Source: an uncultured Clostridia bacterium (GTDB lineage Bacteria > Bacillota > Clostridia > TANB77 > CAG-508). From it: a stretch of DNA of 64,000 nt. The DNA is taken from the NCBI GenBank assembly GCA_944392485.1, contig CALXWO010000008.1:1-64000 (forward strand). Direction: 5' to 3'. Within the stretch, counting starts at the first letter, position 1. Each line of letters begins with the position of its first letter. Below, in pieces: positions 17,367 through 26,217 of the stretch. The notes beneath the pieces are model-generated. The model did not search any database, was not told the origin of the DNA, and was given only the letters and a program-made list of their open reading frames with translations. The position numbers and the translations under genes were made by a program.

Positions 17367-17966
17367 ATGTCTTTTTATTCACCATCAATAGAAAAATTAA
17401 TAGAAAGTTTTGAAAAACTGCCAAGCATTGGTCATAAAACTGCTGTAAGACTTGCTTTTCATATGCTAGATTTAAGTAAAGAAGACACAAACGAGTTTAT
17501 AAATTCAATAATTAATGCAAAAGAAAATTTAAAATATTGTAGTATATGTTTTAATATTTCCGATACAGATCCTTGTCCTATTTGTAGTAGCCCTAAAAGA
17601 GATAGTTCCATAATATGTGTTGTAGAAGATGTAAGGGATATAATGGCAATGGAAAGAACACATGAATTTAAAGGAGTATACCATGTACTTCATGGAACAA
17701 TATCACCAATGAACGATATTGGACCAGAAGATATAAAAATAAAAGAATTATTAAATAGAATAAATAATGGAAATGTAAAAGAAATAATTATTGCTACAAA
17801 CCCTAGAGTAGAAGGAGAGGCAACTGCCATATATTTATCTAAAATAATTAAACCATTAGGTATAAAAGTAACAAGAATAGCACATGGAATTCCTGTTGGA
17901 GGAGATTTAGAATATACAGACGAAGTTACTCTTAGCAAAGCCCTAGAAGGAAGAAGAGAGTTATAA
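17367..17966 (+). CDS. recR: Recombination protein RecR
   Basis: A 199-residue recombination mediator of the RecFOR pathway. Helix-hairpin-helix [20 protein letters not shown] (about 10-29), a C4 zinc finger with CSIC and CPIC pairs (about 57-75), and a Toprim domain beginning ICVVEDVRD and including [11 protein letters not shown] and [16 protein letters not shown]. Start codon ATG immediately after ebfC. Terminator follows. Confidence 0.96.
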   Translation: MSFYSPSIEKLIESFEKLPSIGHKTAVRLAFHMLDLSKEDTNEFINSIINAKENLKYCSICFNISDTDPCPICSSPKRDSSIICVVEDVRDIMAMERTHEFKGVYHVLHGTISPMNDIGPEDIKIKELLNRINNGNVKEIIIATNPRVEGEATAIYLSKIIKPLGIKVTRIAHGIPVGGDLEYTDEVTLSKALEGRREL

Positions 17967-17969
17967 AAA

Positions 17970-18003
17970 TAAAAAAGCACTTGGATAGAGGTGCTTTTTT
18001 TAT
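17970..18003 (+). terminator. Terminator of dnaX-ebfC-recR operon
   Basis: AAAAAAGCACTT-GGATAGA-GGTGCTTTTTTT, stem and T run directly after recR. Confidence 0.88.
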
Positions 18004-18010
18004 TTTTATG

Positions 18011-18039
18011 TTGAAAAACTAAAATAAATAACCTATAAT
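18011..18039 (+). promoter_or_regulatory. Promoter of 18074 acyltransferase
   Basis: TTGAAA (18011-18016), 17-base spacer, TATAAT (18034-18039). Confidence 0.75.
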
Positions 18040-18073
18040 ATACATAAATATATAAATTATAGGGGATAAAACA

Positions 18074-19177
18074 ATGGAAAAAAACAAGCAAAGAGATTTA
18101 CGTTTAGATTTAATAAGAATTTTTTCTTTTTTTACAGTAGTAGGAGTTCACTTTTTTCTAAATTCAGGGTTTTATAACCAAACAGTTACTGGTAAAAAAA
18201 TGCTAGCAATGTGCACGATTAGATCTTTTTTTATTATATGTGTTCCTATGTTTATCACATTGACAGGATATTTAATGAATAAAAAACAATTATCTAAAAC
18301 ATATTATAAAGGAATAGTAAAGACAATAATTATTTATTTAATATGTTCTATTATATATTCTGTTTATAGAACAATTTATCTTAATGATGAATTAACTATA
18401 AAAAGTTTTTTGACAAGTGTTTTAAATTTCAGAGGTACATCATATTCTTGGTACATTGAAATGTATATAGGGTTATTTTTAATAATACCTTTTCTAAATT
18501 TAATATTTAATAATTTAAAAGATAAAAAAGAAGCAAAATTATTATTAATTACTTTAATTATTTTAATTGGAATTCCTAGTGTTATAAATATTTTTAATTT
18601 TGATTCTTGGGAATGGTGGCAAACACCTTCTATGAGTAAAAAATATATTAAATTATTTCCATCTTGGTGGAGTTCAGTGTATCCTATATTCTACTATTTT
18701 TTGGGAGCTTATTTAAGCAAATATAAAATTAATTTAAGTAAAAGATGGAATATTATATTAATAATTGTATTGGTAATTTTAGATGGGCTGTTTAATTTTT
18801 ATAGATCATATGGAGCTAATTATGTAAAAGGTACTTGGAATAATTATTCGTCTCTAATTATAATGATTAACACTTTTCTAGTATTTAATTTACTTTTAAA
18901 TATTAAAATAAAAGGCAACAATAAAATTATTAAAAATATTTTTACAATATTATCAAATGCTTGTTTAGGAGCTTACTTAATATCTTGTATTTTTGACGAA
19001 ATATATTATGATTATTTAAATAATTGGATTCCAAAAATTAAAGATAGGTTTATTTATGCACCTATAATTGTTTTATGTGTATTTATTAGTAGTCTACTTT
19101 TATCAATTTTAATAAATGTTTTATATAAATTCATTTCAAACATATATTATAAAATTAAAGAGAAAATTAAAAAGTAA
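18074..19177 (+). CDS. Membrane acyltransferase, family 3 (OafA/YrhL type)
   Basis: A 367-residue polytopic protein with about ten hydrophobic helices. The N-terminal RLDLIRIFSFFTVVGVHFF segment carries the His of acyltransferase-3 proteins (about residue 24), which acylate surface polysaccharides. YSWYIEMYIGLFLIIPFLN (about 118-136) is also typical. It is a close paralogue of the gene at 36854 (shared CVPMF-x-TLTGYLMN-like and SWYIEMYIGLF segments). Its own promoter and a convergent terminator isolate it. The acyl donor and target are unknown; a surface glycan is likely. Confidence 0.8.
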   Translation: MEKNKQRDLRLDLIRIFSFFTVVGVHFFLNSGFYNQTVTGKKMLAMCTIRSFFIICVPMFITLTGYLMNKKQLSKTYYKGIVKTIIIYLICSIIYSVYRTIYLNDELTIKSFLTSVLNFRGTSYSWYIEMYIGLFLIIPFLNLIFNNLKDKKEAKLLLITLIILIGIPSVINIFNFDSWEWWQTPSMSKKYIKLFPSWWSSVYPIFYYFLGAYLSKYKINLSKRWNIILIIVLVILDGLFNFYRSYGANYVKGTWNNYSSLIIMINTFLVFNLLLNIKIKGNNKIIKNIFTILSNACLGAYLISCIFDEIYYDYLNNWIPKIKDRFIYAPIIVLCVFISSLLLSILINVLYKFISNIYYKIKEKIKK

Positions 19178-19200
19178 TTTGCATTGCAAATTACTTTTTT
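19170..19200. terminator. Bidirectional terminator, GTAATTTGC palindrome
   Basis: AAAAAGTAATTTGCA / TTGCAAATTACTTTTTT hairpin between convergent genes. It uses the same GTAATTTGC/GCAAATTAC core as the dispersed palindromes and contains the stop codon of the gene on the minus strand. Confidence 0.75.
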
Positions 19201-20325
19201 CCTAATAAAATTTCACAAATATCTTTTGTAGAATTCTTTTTTGCGATAAGCCTTGCTTTTATTTTCATTGAATGTAGTTTTTCGGGATTATTTAATATAT
19301 TATATAATGTGTCTTCGATATTATCTTCTTTTTTTATCCATATACCAACTCCATTTTTTTCTAAAAATTCTGCATTTTCTTCTTCCTGACCAGGGATAGG
19401 ATTAATTACTATTATTGGAAGACCGAGAGGCTAAGCTTTCTGTTGTTGTAAGCCCACCAGGTTTTGTAATTACTAGGTCAGAAACACTCATAAGTTCTGG
19501 AATTTTGTTAGTATATTTTAAAATTTTTACTGTTTCATCTGAATTTGTTTTTAAAACAAGCTTATCAAATTGATTTTTCATTTTAGTATTTTTACCAGAT
19601 ATTGCAATAACTTGTAACTCTGGAAAATTTTTTATTATTGATTCTAAAATACTAAAAACAGTATCTTTACCAAGCCCTTGTTCACCGCCTGCAAAAAACA
19701 ATATAGTTTTTTTATTTGAAGACAATTTAAATTCTGACAAAATTTTTTCTTTATTATAATTTGCGAGGAAACGATTTGACAATGGAATACCTGTTACTTT
19801 TATTTGATTTTCTTGAATTCCTCTTAGAAGTAAATCTTCTCTCATTCCCTCATGTGCAACAAAAAAGTAATCAACATATGCCGGGTGCATTAGCCATTGG
19901 TTATGTGGTGCATAATCAGTAATAACAGTTGCAATTTTACAATTAATTTTTTTCTTCTTTTTTAATATAGCACACATATGGCTACTAAATGGAAGAGTAG
20001 AAATAATTAAATCTGGTTTATAATCTTGTAAAAGTTTATTTAATTTTATTGCCATTATCTTTTGCGTTTCATTAGTCATTTTTGCTACAGGCCCCTGCTT
20101 TTCTACACCGTAATAAACTTTTTTCCATATCCATTGTGCATTTTTTGCCATTTCTGAATATGCTTTAGTTGTTATTTTATTTAATGATTTATTTATATAT
20201 TCAATACAGTCAACCATGTAAGTTTCAGTATCTTTATAATGTGTATCAATATATTCTTTTATACTTCTGGCTGCAGAGAGATGCCCTCCGCCAAAAGAAC
20301 CATAAAAAATTAAAATTTTTTTCAT
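19191..20325 (-). CDS. Processive glucosyltransferase-like (UgtP/MGDG synthase family), read through a +1 shift at CGG
   Basis: A 377-residue GT28-type enzyme that in relatives (UgtP, MGDG synthase) glycosylates diacylglycerol at the inner membrane face. Motifs: ILIFYGSFGGGHLSAARSI at the N terminus, TDYAPHNQWLMHP, FFAGGEQGLGKDTV, and TKPGGLTTTESLAS. At codon 301 the frame meets CGG (top-strand 19423-19425). Skipping its C continues as G-LPIIVINPIPGQEEENA, the donor-binding region, to a TAA at 19191. Unshifted, translation ends after SRSSNNSN. UDP-glucose for it could come from the 9.5-12.7 kb genes. Confidence 0.86.
19422..19425 (-). other. CGG(T) +1 recoding site in the ugtP-like gene
   Basis: Minus-strand context TCT CGG TCT. 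Skipping the C restores the Gly before LPIIVINPIPGQEE. Confidence 0.82.
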
Positions 20326-20424
20326 AAAAACCTTCCATTACAAAACTAAAATATTCTATTTCATTATACCATAAAATTTTATAAAAAAAGTATAATTTTT
20401 CAAAAAGGATACAAACTATATGTA

Positions 20425-20604
20425 AAATTGTAATTTGCTGTTTAGAGATTAGAGGTTAGAGATTAGAAATTAATTGCAGATGTTGTAGGGGCAGATTCCA
20501 TATCTGCCCGAAATGATTTGTTCGCGGGCGGAAATAGATTCCGCCCCTACATTCCAAAATTCTAATCTCTAATTTCTAACATCTAACCTCTAAATTACAA
20601 TTTA
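20425..20604. repeat. Dispersed composite palindrome, type 2, with nested GC-rich hairpin
   Basis: Ends AAATTGTAATTTG and AAATTACAATTT match the type 1 and 3 elements, but the arms are TTAGAGATTAGAGG-like repeats and their complement. The core holds GC-rich inverted repeats: GGGGCAGAT / ATCTGCCC and GCGGGCGGAA / TTCCGCCCC. It lies between the ugtP-like gene and sleB. Confidence 0.8.
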
Positions 20605-20616
20605 TGGAGGAGAGTA

Positions 20617-21082
20617 GTGAAAAGAATATTTTATTTAATTATAATATTAATATTTTCTGTATGTTTAATTTGTTTTTCAGGAAATATAGATAACAATAAA
20701 GTCCTTGCAGTAAAATCAAATAGTGCTTCTGATTTACAACTTATGGCAAGAGCAATAAACCGGAGAAGCAAGAGGAGAAAGTTACGAAGGACAAGTTGCA
20801 GTTGGTGCAGTTATTATGAACAGAGTAAAACATAGTAGTTTTCCAAACACAATTGCTGGAGTAATTTACCAGCCAGGAGCATTTACTGCTGTATCTGACG
20901 GCCAAATAAATGAACCAATAGACCCAAATTCTACTGTTGTAAAGGCAGCACAAGACGCATTAAATGGTTGGGACCCAACAGATGGATGTATTTATTATTT
21001 TAATCCAAATACAGCAACTAATAGTTGGATTTGGTCAAGAGAAATAGTAAAAACAATTGGAAAACATCATTTTTGTAAATAA
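20617..21082 (+). CDS. sleB: Spore cortex-lytic enzyme SleB (catalytic domain), read through a +1 shift at CGG
   Basis: SleB is a lytic transglycosylase that degrades spore cortex peptidoglycan during germination. GTG 20617 follows GGAGGAG. There is an N-terminal signal/anchor (about 3-24) and a hydrolase-2 domain; the peptidoglycan-binding repeat of Bacillus SleB is absent (154 residues). The frame meets CGG at 20761. Skipping C20761 yields ARAIN-G-EARGESYEGQVAVGAV, restoring the catalytic-Glu motif directly after the site. The new frame runs to TAA 21082 through TAVSDGQIN and FNP. Followed by ypeB, as in other spore-formers. Confidence 0.9.
20761..20764 (+). other. CGG(A) +1 recoding site in sleB
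   Basis: Context AAC CGG AGA. Skipping C20761 gives the conserved N-G-E-A-R-G-E motif, whose first Glu is the catalytic residue in SleB. Confidence 0.83.
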
Positions 21083-21083
21083 G

Positions 21084-21218
21084 AAATTGTAATTTGAATG
21101 AGAAGTGAGAAGTGGGATGTGGGAAGTGTGAAATTAGGGCAAGCCTTACGTAGCCTAGCTCTAAAAAGCACACCTCACACTTCACACCTCTCACATCACA
21201 ACAACAAATTACAATTTA
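21084..21218. repeat. Dispersed composite palindrome, type 3, copy 1
   Basis: AAATTGTAATTTG end, then GAGAAGTGAGAAGTGGGATG-type arm, a core with TTACGTAGCC, the complementary arm CACACCTCACACTTC, and CAAATTACAATTT end. It starts two bases after the sleB stop. An inverted relative is at 59247-59382. Confidence 0.8.
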
Positions 21219-21247
21219 ATTATTATTTAAAATACGGAGGAACGGTT

Positions 21248-22622
21248 ATGAATAAATTTTTAAATACTATGAAAAAAAATTATATCTATGGAATAATAAT
21301 ATTACTTTTAATAATCAGTATTGCATTAGGATATTTTTTATATAAAGAAAGAAAAGAATATACAATTGCAGTACAAAATAAGTATAATCTAGCATTATAT
21401 GAACTTACTGATTATGTACAAAATGTTGAAAATTACTTGGCGAAAGCTATGATTACAAGCACTCCCGAGCATGGAGCAGAAACTTTAAGCAAAGTGTGGA
21501 GAGAAGCAAATTTAGCTCAAGTTTATCTTTCTCAATTACCAGTTTCTAGCACAGAACTTTCTAATACTGCTAAGTTCTTAAATCAGGTTAGTGATTATAG
21601 TTATTCTTTGTCTAGAAAAAATATATATAATGAGGCATTAACACAAGATGATTTAAATAATTTAAAAGATCTACATGGGTATAGTAAAGAGCTAAAAAAT
21701 ACTTTAAACCAATTATCAACTGATATGAGCGAGCGGAAGAATAAGTTGGGATGAACTTACAAAAGACACAGAAATTGCCTTTGCACAACAAGTTGATAAT
21801 TTATCTGCAACTACTTTTAGTAATTTAGATCAAAATTTTGGAGAATATGCTGGATTAATATATGATGGAGCTTTTTCTGAACATATGGAATCAGCAGAAA
21901 GAAAAGGATTAACAGGTGAAGAAATAAACGCAGAAAGAGCAACAGAAATTGCAAAAGAATTTATTGGAGAAGAAAAAATTAAAGAATTAAATTTAAATGG
22001 ATTAATAGAAAATGGAAATATACCAGTTTATGATTTTAGTTGTATATTAAATGAAGGAAACAATAATAATCCTCTTACTATTTCAATTTCGCAAATTGGT
22101 GGGCATATTGTAAACATGAATTATAATAGAAATATAGAGGCAGAAGTAATTTCTATGGAAGATGCAAATCAAATAGGATTAGAATTTTTAAATTCTAGAG
22201 GAATTACAAATATGAAAGAAACTTATTATTTAAAAGAAAGTGGAATAGTAACCATTAATTATGCTTATGATCAAAATGGAGTAACAGTTTATCCAGATTT
22301 AATAAAATTAAAAATTGCTTTAGATAATGGAGAAGTATTAGGTATAGAAACAACAGGATATTTAAATAATCATACGCAAAGAAATTTGCCTGAAGCTAAA
22401 ATTTCAATTGAAGAAGCAAAAGCAAATTTAAATAAGAATTTGGAAATTACAAGCGAAGGACTTGCAATTATTCCTACAGAATGGCAAACTGAAATTTATT
22501 GTTATGAGTTTAAAGGAAAAATAGAGGATACAGATTTTCTAGTTTATATAAATGTAGAAACAGGAAGAGAAGAGAACGTATTAGTAATTATAGACACACC
22601 AAACGGAATTTTAACACAATAA
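21248..22622 (+). CDS. ypeB: Germination protein YpeB, read through a +1 shift at CGG
   Basis: YpeB is required for assembly and protection of SleB in the spore. ATG 21248 follows CGGAGGAA. Residues 10-30 are a membrane anchor. The rest is a helical N-terminal part and C-terminal PepSY-type repeats (for example IAKEFIGEEKIKEL and VISMEDANQIGLEFL). The first frame reaches CGG at 21734; skipping the C gives SE-G-RISWDELTKDTEIAFAQQ and continues to TAA 22622 (457 residues, close to Bacillus YpeB). The unshifted frame ends at a TGA six codons after the CGG. Confidence 0.9.
21734..21737 (+). other. CGG(A) +1 recoding site in ypeB
   Basis: Context GAG CGG AAG. Skipping C21734 joins the N-terminal half to GRISWDEL and the PepSY half. 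It lies less than 1 kb from the sleB site. Confidence 0.82.
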
Positions 22623-22716
22623 AAAAATAGAATAAATTTCTAAACTAAAAAAATAATTTTTGCAAATAATAATAGTGGAAAAATAATTTATTATTTTTCT
22701 AAAGGAGGATTTTAAG

Positions 22717-22884
22717 ATGGCAAGAAATAAAAATCTTATGTCTGAAAATCTTAAAGAGGAAATTGCAAAAGAACTAGGAGTATATGAAAAAGTTAAACAA
22801 GATGGAGGATGGGGAAACGTAAGTGCCAAAGATTGTGGTAGTATGGTTGCAAAAGCAATCGAAATTGCTAACAGAAAAGTATAG
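22717..22884 (+). CDS. Alpha/beta-type small acid-soluble spore protein
   Basis: A 55-residue DNA-binding spore protein that saturates and protects forespore DNA. The conserved helices are visible: ENLKEEIAKELGVYEKV with the GPR-cleavage-like E-A/E-I region, and GGWGNVSAKDCGSMVAKAI. It is slightly short at the N terminus compared with Bacillus SspA/B. RBS AAAGGAGG precedes ATG 22717. Expected to be transcribed by sigma-G. A bidirectional terminator follows. Confidence 0.9.
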   Translation: MARNKNLMSENLKEEIAKELGVYEKVKQDGGWGNVSAKDCGSMVAKAIEIANRKV

Positions 22885-22889
22885 CAGAA

Positions 22890-22922
22890 AAAGCGGATAA
22901 ATTAATTTTTATCCGCTTTTTT
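22890..22922. terminator. Bidirectional terminator between SASP gene and gtrA-like gene
   Basis: AAAAGCGGATAAA / TTTTATCCGCTTTTTT hairpin; the stop of the convergent gene is in its loop. Confidence 0.85.
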
Positions 22923-23339
22923 AAATACAAATAATTTACTAAACACATAATTTCCAATAACAACTACTACTTGTGAAATTAGTTTTACAATTTTATCATT
23001 AAATTTTAAAATACTTACTCCAAGTCCCATTATAAGCATATCTAAAACAAGTGTTACTAGACGAGAAAGTGTAAACATTATTGCTTCTTTTAGTTTGTTT
23101 GGATTATTACTGTTAAAAACATATTTTCTATTAGTAAAATATGCAAATGCAACTCCAGCTACCCAAGACAAAACATTTGCAATTTGAAGTTCTAATGCAT
23201 GATTTGGATTTAAAAAAGTAAATACACAAATATAATAGGTACCTAGAGAAACAACAGTAGTTAAACCGCCAACTATTACATAATTTATTATTTCTTTATA
23301 TTTTTCATATAATTTTTTAATTTTTTGCAATATAATCAC
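22902..23339 (-). CDS. GtrA-like membrane protein
   Basis: A 145-residue protein with four hydrophobic helices, starting YVIVGGLTTVVSLGTYYI (about residues 20-37) and containing SWVAGVAFAYFTNRKYVFN (about 58-76), the GtrA/DPMS-associated fold. Such proteins help flip or use polyprenyl-phosphate-linked sugars. It lies downstream of a GtrB-like glycosyltransferase on the same strand, a common functional pair for glycosyl modification of surface polymers. Confidence 0.88.
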   Translation of the reverse strand: MIILQKIKKLYEKYKEIINYVIVGGLTTVVSLGTYYICVFTFLNPNHALELQIANVLSWVAGVAFAYFTNRKYVFNSNNPNKLKEAIMFTLSRLVTLVLDMLIMGLGVSILKFNDKIVKLISQVVVVIGNYVFSKLFVFKKADKN

Positions 23340-23378
23340 ACCCTATATTAATAAATATTTTATAACATTTTAAATTAT

Positions 23379-23408
23379 TTGTAGGGACGCATGCCAACCG
23401 TCCGCTAT
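23379..23408. repeat. Short GC-rich palindrome (GTAGGGACG family)
   Basis: TTGTAGGGACGCATGCCAACCGTCCGC. It resembles the GC-rich hairpins at 45660-45690, 48572-48602 and in the core of 20425-20604. It sits in the 75-base gap between the gtrA-like gene and the GT2 gene. Confidence 0.5.
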
Positions 23409-23418
23409 ATTTTTATGT

Positions 23419-24354
23419 TTAATCAATATTTATTGTTTTTTCTATAATATATTGTGGTCTTTGTTTTGTTTCGTCATAAATTCTACCTATATATTCTGAT
23501 ATCATCCATATAGATAACAATTGAACACCTGCAAAAAAAGTTATAGCAACCATAAGAGAAGTCCAACCAGCAGTAATGTTGTTCCAATCTAAAACAAATG
23601 ATAATAATGCATATATTAATATTATAAAAGAAATTAATATAGATATAAGCCCAAGGCTACCTAAAAGCTTTAAAGGTTTAGTAGAAAAACTAACAATACC
23701 ATCACCTGCAAGTTTGAGCATCTTTTTTAATGGATATTTTGTTTTACCTGCAAAACGTTCTTTGCGTTCATATTCAAAAGCATATTGTTTATATCCAACC
23801 CAACTAAATAATCCTCTTAAAAATTTATTATGCTCAGGAAGATTATTTATTGTATTTACAACCTCTCTATCTACTAATCTAAAATCGCCTGTATCTTTAG
23901 GAATATCAACATCTGATAGAGCATTTAAAGTTTTATAAAACATGCTTGCAGAAAGTAATTTAAATCTAGATTCACCCTCGCGTTTTTTTCTTTTTCCATA
24001 TATAACTTTATTACCTTGCTCCCAAAGTTTTAACATTTCTGGAATTAATTCTGGAGGATCTTGCAAGTCAGAGTCTATTATAACAATTGCATCACCAGTT
24101 ACATATTTTAGTCCTGCAGTTACAGCACATTGATGTCCAAAATTTCTAGAAAAAGAAATAACTTTTACGTTTTTATCTTTTAATGCTAATTCTTCTAAAA
24201 TGGGTAACGTTTTGTCAATGCTTCCATCATTTACAAAAATTAATTCATATTCATAATTTTTTAAAGAGTCACAAACATTAGTTAGTCTATTGTAACATTC
24301 ATATACAACTTCTTCTTCGCAATACATTGGTACAACTACTGATATTTTCTTCAT
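23419..24354 (-). CDS. Family 2 glycosyltransferase, GtrB/DPM1 type
   Basis: A 311-residue enzyme from ATG 24354 (GGAGAAA upstream). GT2 catalytic domain at 1-215: SVVVPMYCEEEVV, FVNDGSIDKT, SFSRNFGHQCAVTAGL, DSDLQDPPELI (DxD-type acidic residues) and DTGDFRLVDREV. Two C-terminal membrane helices (about 235-290) are as in GtrB. It likely transfers a sugar to undecaprenyl phosphate for polymer decoration, with the neighbouring GtrA-like protein. Confidence 0.9.
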   Translation of the reverse strand: MKKISVVVPMYCEEEVVYECYNRLTNVCDSLKNYEYELIFVNDGSIDKTLPILEELALKDKNVKVISFSRNFGHQCAVTAGLKYVTGDAIVIIDSDLQDPPELIPEMLKLWEQGNKVIYGKRKKREGESRFKLLSASMFYKTLNALSDVDIPKDTGDFRLVDREVVNTINNLPEHNKFLRGLFSWVGYKQYAFEYERKERFAGKTKYPLKKMLKLAGDGIVSFSTKPLKLLGSLGLISILISFIILIYALLSFVLDWNNITAGWTSLMVAITFFAGVQLLSIWMISEYIGRIYDETKQRPQYIIEKTINID

Positions 24355-24370
24355 AAATTTCTCCTCTACT

Positions 24371-25477
24371 TTAAGCATACCTCTTAATTATAGCATCTAC
24401 AATTTTTTTACTAGCATGTCCATCTCCATATGGGTTTGATGCTAGGCTCATTTTATCATACATTTTTTTGTTTGTTAATAATTCTTTAATTAATTTGTAT
24501 ATTGTTTCTTCATTAGTTCCGGCAAGTTTTAGTGTTCCTGCATCAATTCCTTCAGGTCTTTCTGTTGTATCTCTTAGTACTAGTACAGGTTTTCCAAGAG
24601 AAGGGGCCTCTTCTTGAATTCCTCCGCTATCAGTTAAAACAATATAGGCTTTATTTATAAAATTGTGAAAATCAATTACTTCTAAAGGGGAAATTAACTT
24701 TATTCTATTGTCATTTCCTAATATTTCATCAGCAACTGATTTAACTTTTGGATTTAAATGTACAGGATATATTACTTTTACATCAGGAGTTTCATCTACA
24801 ATTCTTTTTATAGCTTTAAACATGTGACGCATAGGCTCTCCTAAATTTTCTCTTCTATGTGCAGTAAGAAGTATTAATCTACTATTTCCTATCCAATCAA
24901 ACAATTCGTGTTTATAATTAGAACTTACTGTTGTAAATAAAGCATCTATTGCTGTATTTCCAGTAACAAAAATATTTTTTTCGTTTTTTCCTTCAGAAAT
25001 TAAATTTTGTTTTGCCTTTTCTGTAGGGGCAAAATGCATATCAGCAAGGTTTCCAACCATTTGTCTATTTATTTCTTCTGGAAATGGAGAGTATTTATTC
25101 CAAGTACGCAGTCCTGCCTCAACATGTCCAATATCTGTTTGTGTATAATATGCAGCAAGAGCTCCAGCAAAAGTAGTAGTTGTATCTCCATGAACCAAAA
25201 CAATATTTGGCTTTTCTTTGCTTATTATTTTTTCTAATCCTTTAAGAACACTACTTGTAATATCACTTAAAGTTTGCTTTTCCTTCATAATATTTAAATC
25301 ATAATCAGGTTTTATATTAAAAATATTTAAAACCTGATCAAGCATTTCTCTATGCTGAGCAGTAACACAAACAATGCATTCTATTTCATTTCTTAAATTT
25401 AATTCTTTAACTAAAGGTGCCATTTTAATAGCTTCCGGTCTTGTTCCAAATACAGTCAAAACTTTAATTTTATTCAC
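24371..25477 (-). CDS. mnaA: UDP-N-acetylglucosamine 2-epimerase
   Basis: Non-hydrolysing epimerase making UDP-ManNAc from UDP-GlcNAc for the teichoic acid linkage unit. 368 residues; the GTG start at 25477 is chosen because GGAGGAATAAAG precedes it. Motifs: VFGTRPEAIKMAPLV (N terminus), VTAQHREMLDQVL, VHGDTTTTFAGALAAYYT, HVEAGLRTWN, and TDSGGIQEEAPSLGKPVLVLR, ending in GDGHASKKI. It begins two bases after the tagA-like gene, so translation is coupled. Confidence 0.95.
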   Translation of the reverse strand: MNKIKVLTVFGTRPEAIKMAPLVKELNLRNEIECIVCVTAQHREMLDQVLNIFNIKPDYDLNIMKEKQTLSDITSSVLKGLEKIISKEKPNIVLVHGDTTTTFAGALAAYYTQTDIGHVEAGLRTWNKYSPFPEEINRQMVGNLADMHFAPTEKAKQNLISEGKNEKNIFVTGNTAIDALFTTVSSNYKHELFDWIGNSRLILLTAHRRENLGEPMRHMFKAIKRIVDETPDVKVIYPVHLNPKVKSVADEILGNDNRIKLISPLEVIDFHNFINKAYIVLTDSGGIQEEAPSLGKPVLVLRDTTERPEGIDAGTLKLAGTNEETIYKLIKELLTNKKMYDKMSLASNPYGDGHASKKIVDAIIKRYA

Positions 25478-25479
25478 CT

Positions 25480-26205
25480 TTATTCCTCCTTCCATTTGTT
25501 TAGTAATACTAAAATTAAAAATTCTATTAATTTTAAATGCCTAAAAATTCTTTTAGGTTGTTTTAAAACTCTATAAAACCATTCTAAATTTCTTTTTATC
25601 ATCCAATTAGGAGCTCTTTTTATAGTTTTACTTATAACATCAAGGCTACCACCAATCGGCATAAAAATGACTATATTTTTTAAAGAATTTTTATATTTTT
25701 CAATAAATTGTTCTTGCTTTGGACTGCCAAGCCCTACAAAAAGAATTTCTGCATCTGTTTTATTTATTATTTCTACTGCTTTTTCTTCTTCTATATAGCC
25801 ATTACAAGTTCCAACAATTTTAATATTATTATATGTATTTTCTAATTCTTGCTTTGCTTTTTCGGCAACGCCAGCTTTAGCTCCATATAAAAAAATTTTA
25901 GCATTATATGAAACAGATTTTGCACATATACTTTGCATTAAATCTATACCGGCAATTCGTTTTTTTACTTTTCCATTTTGTTTTTTAGAAGCATAAACAA
26001 TCCCTATACCATCTGGGATTTGATATTTTTGAGAATTTATTTTTTTAATAAATTCTTTATCTTTATAATTTTTTATAATAATTTCTGGATTTAAACTTGC
26101 TATTACTACTTTATTTTTATTCATATAATCTTTAAATATATTTTTAAGAATAGTTTCACTACTATTTGTACATACATTAAAACCTAATATTTTTTCTTTG
26201 TTCAT
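25480..26205 (-). CDS. tagA: N-acetylmannosaminyltransferase, WecG/TagA/CpsF family
   Basis: A 241-residue GT26 enzyme that adds ManNAc to undecaprenyl-PP-GlcNAc, completing the wall teichoic acid linkage disaccharide. Conserved segments are VIASLNPEIIIK, YQIPDGIGIVYASKK (catalytic Asp in DG), RIAGIDLMQSIC, FLYGAKAGVAEKAK, and FVGLGSPKQEQFI, with the basic C-terminal ...RAPNWMIKRNLEWFYRVLKQPKR that binds membrane. It lies between mnaA, which makes its donor, and the glycosyltransferases. Confidence 0.92.
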   Translation of the reverse strand: MNKEKILGFNVCTNSSETILKNIFKDYMNKNKVVIASLNPEIIIKNYKDKEFIKKINSQKYQIPDGIGIVYASKKQNGKVKKRIAGIDLMQSICAKSVSYNAKIFLYGAKAGVAEKAKQELENTYNNIKIVGTCNGYIEEEKAVEIINKTDAEILFVGLGSPKQEQFIEKYKNSLKNIVIFMPIGGSLDVISKTIKRAPNWMIKRNLEWFYRVLKQPKRIFRHLKLIEFLILVLLNKWKEE

Positions 26206-26217
26206 AAATTACTCCTA

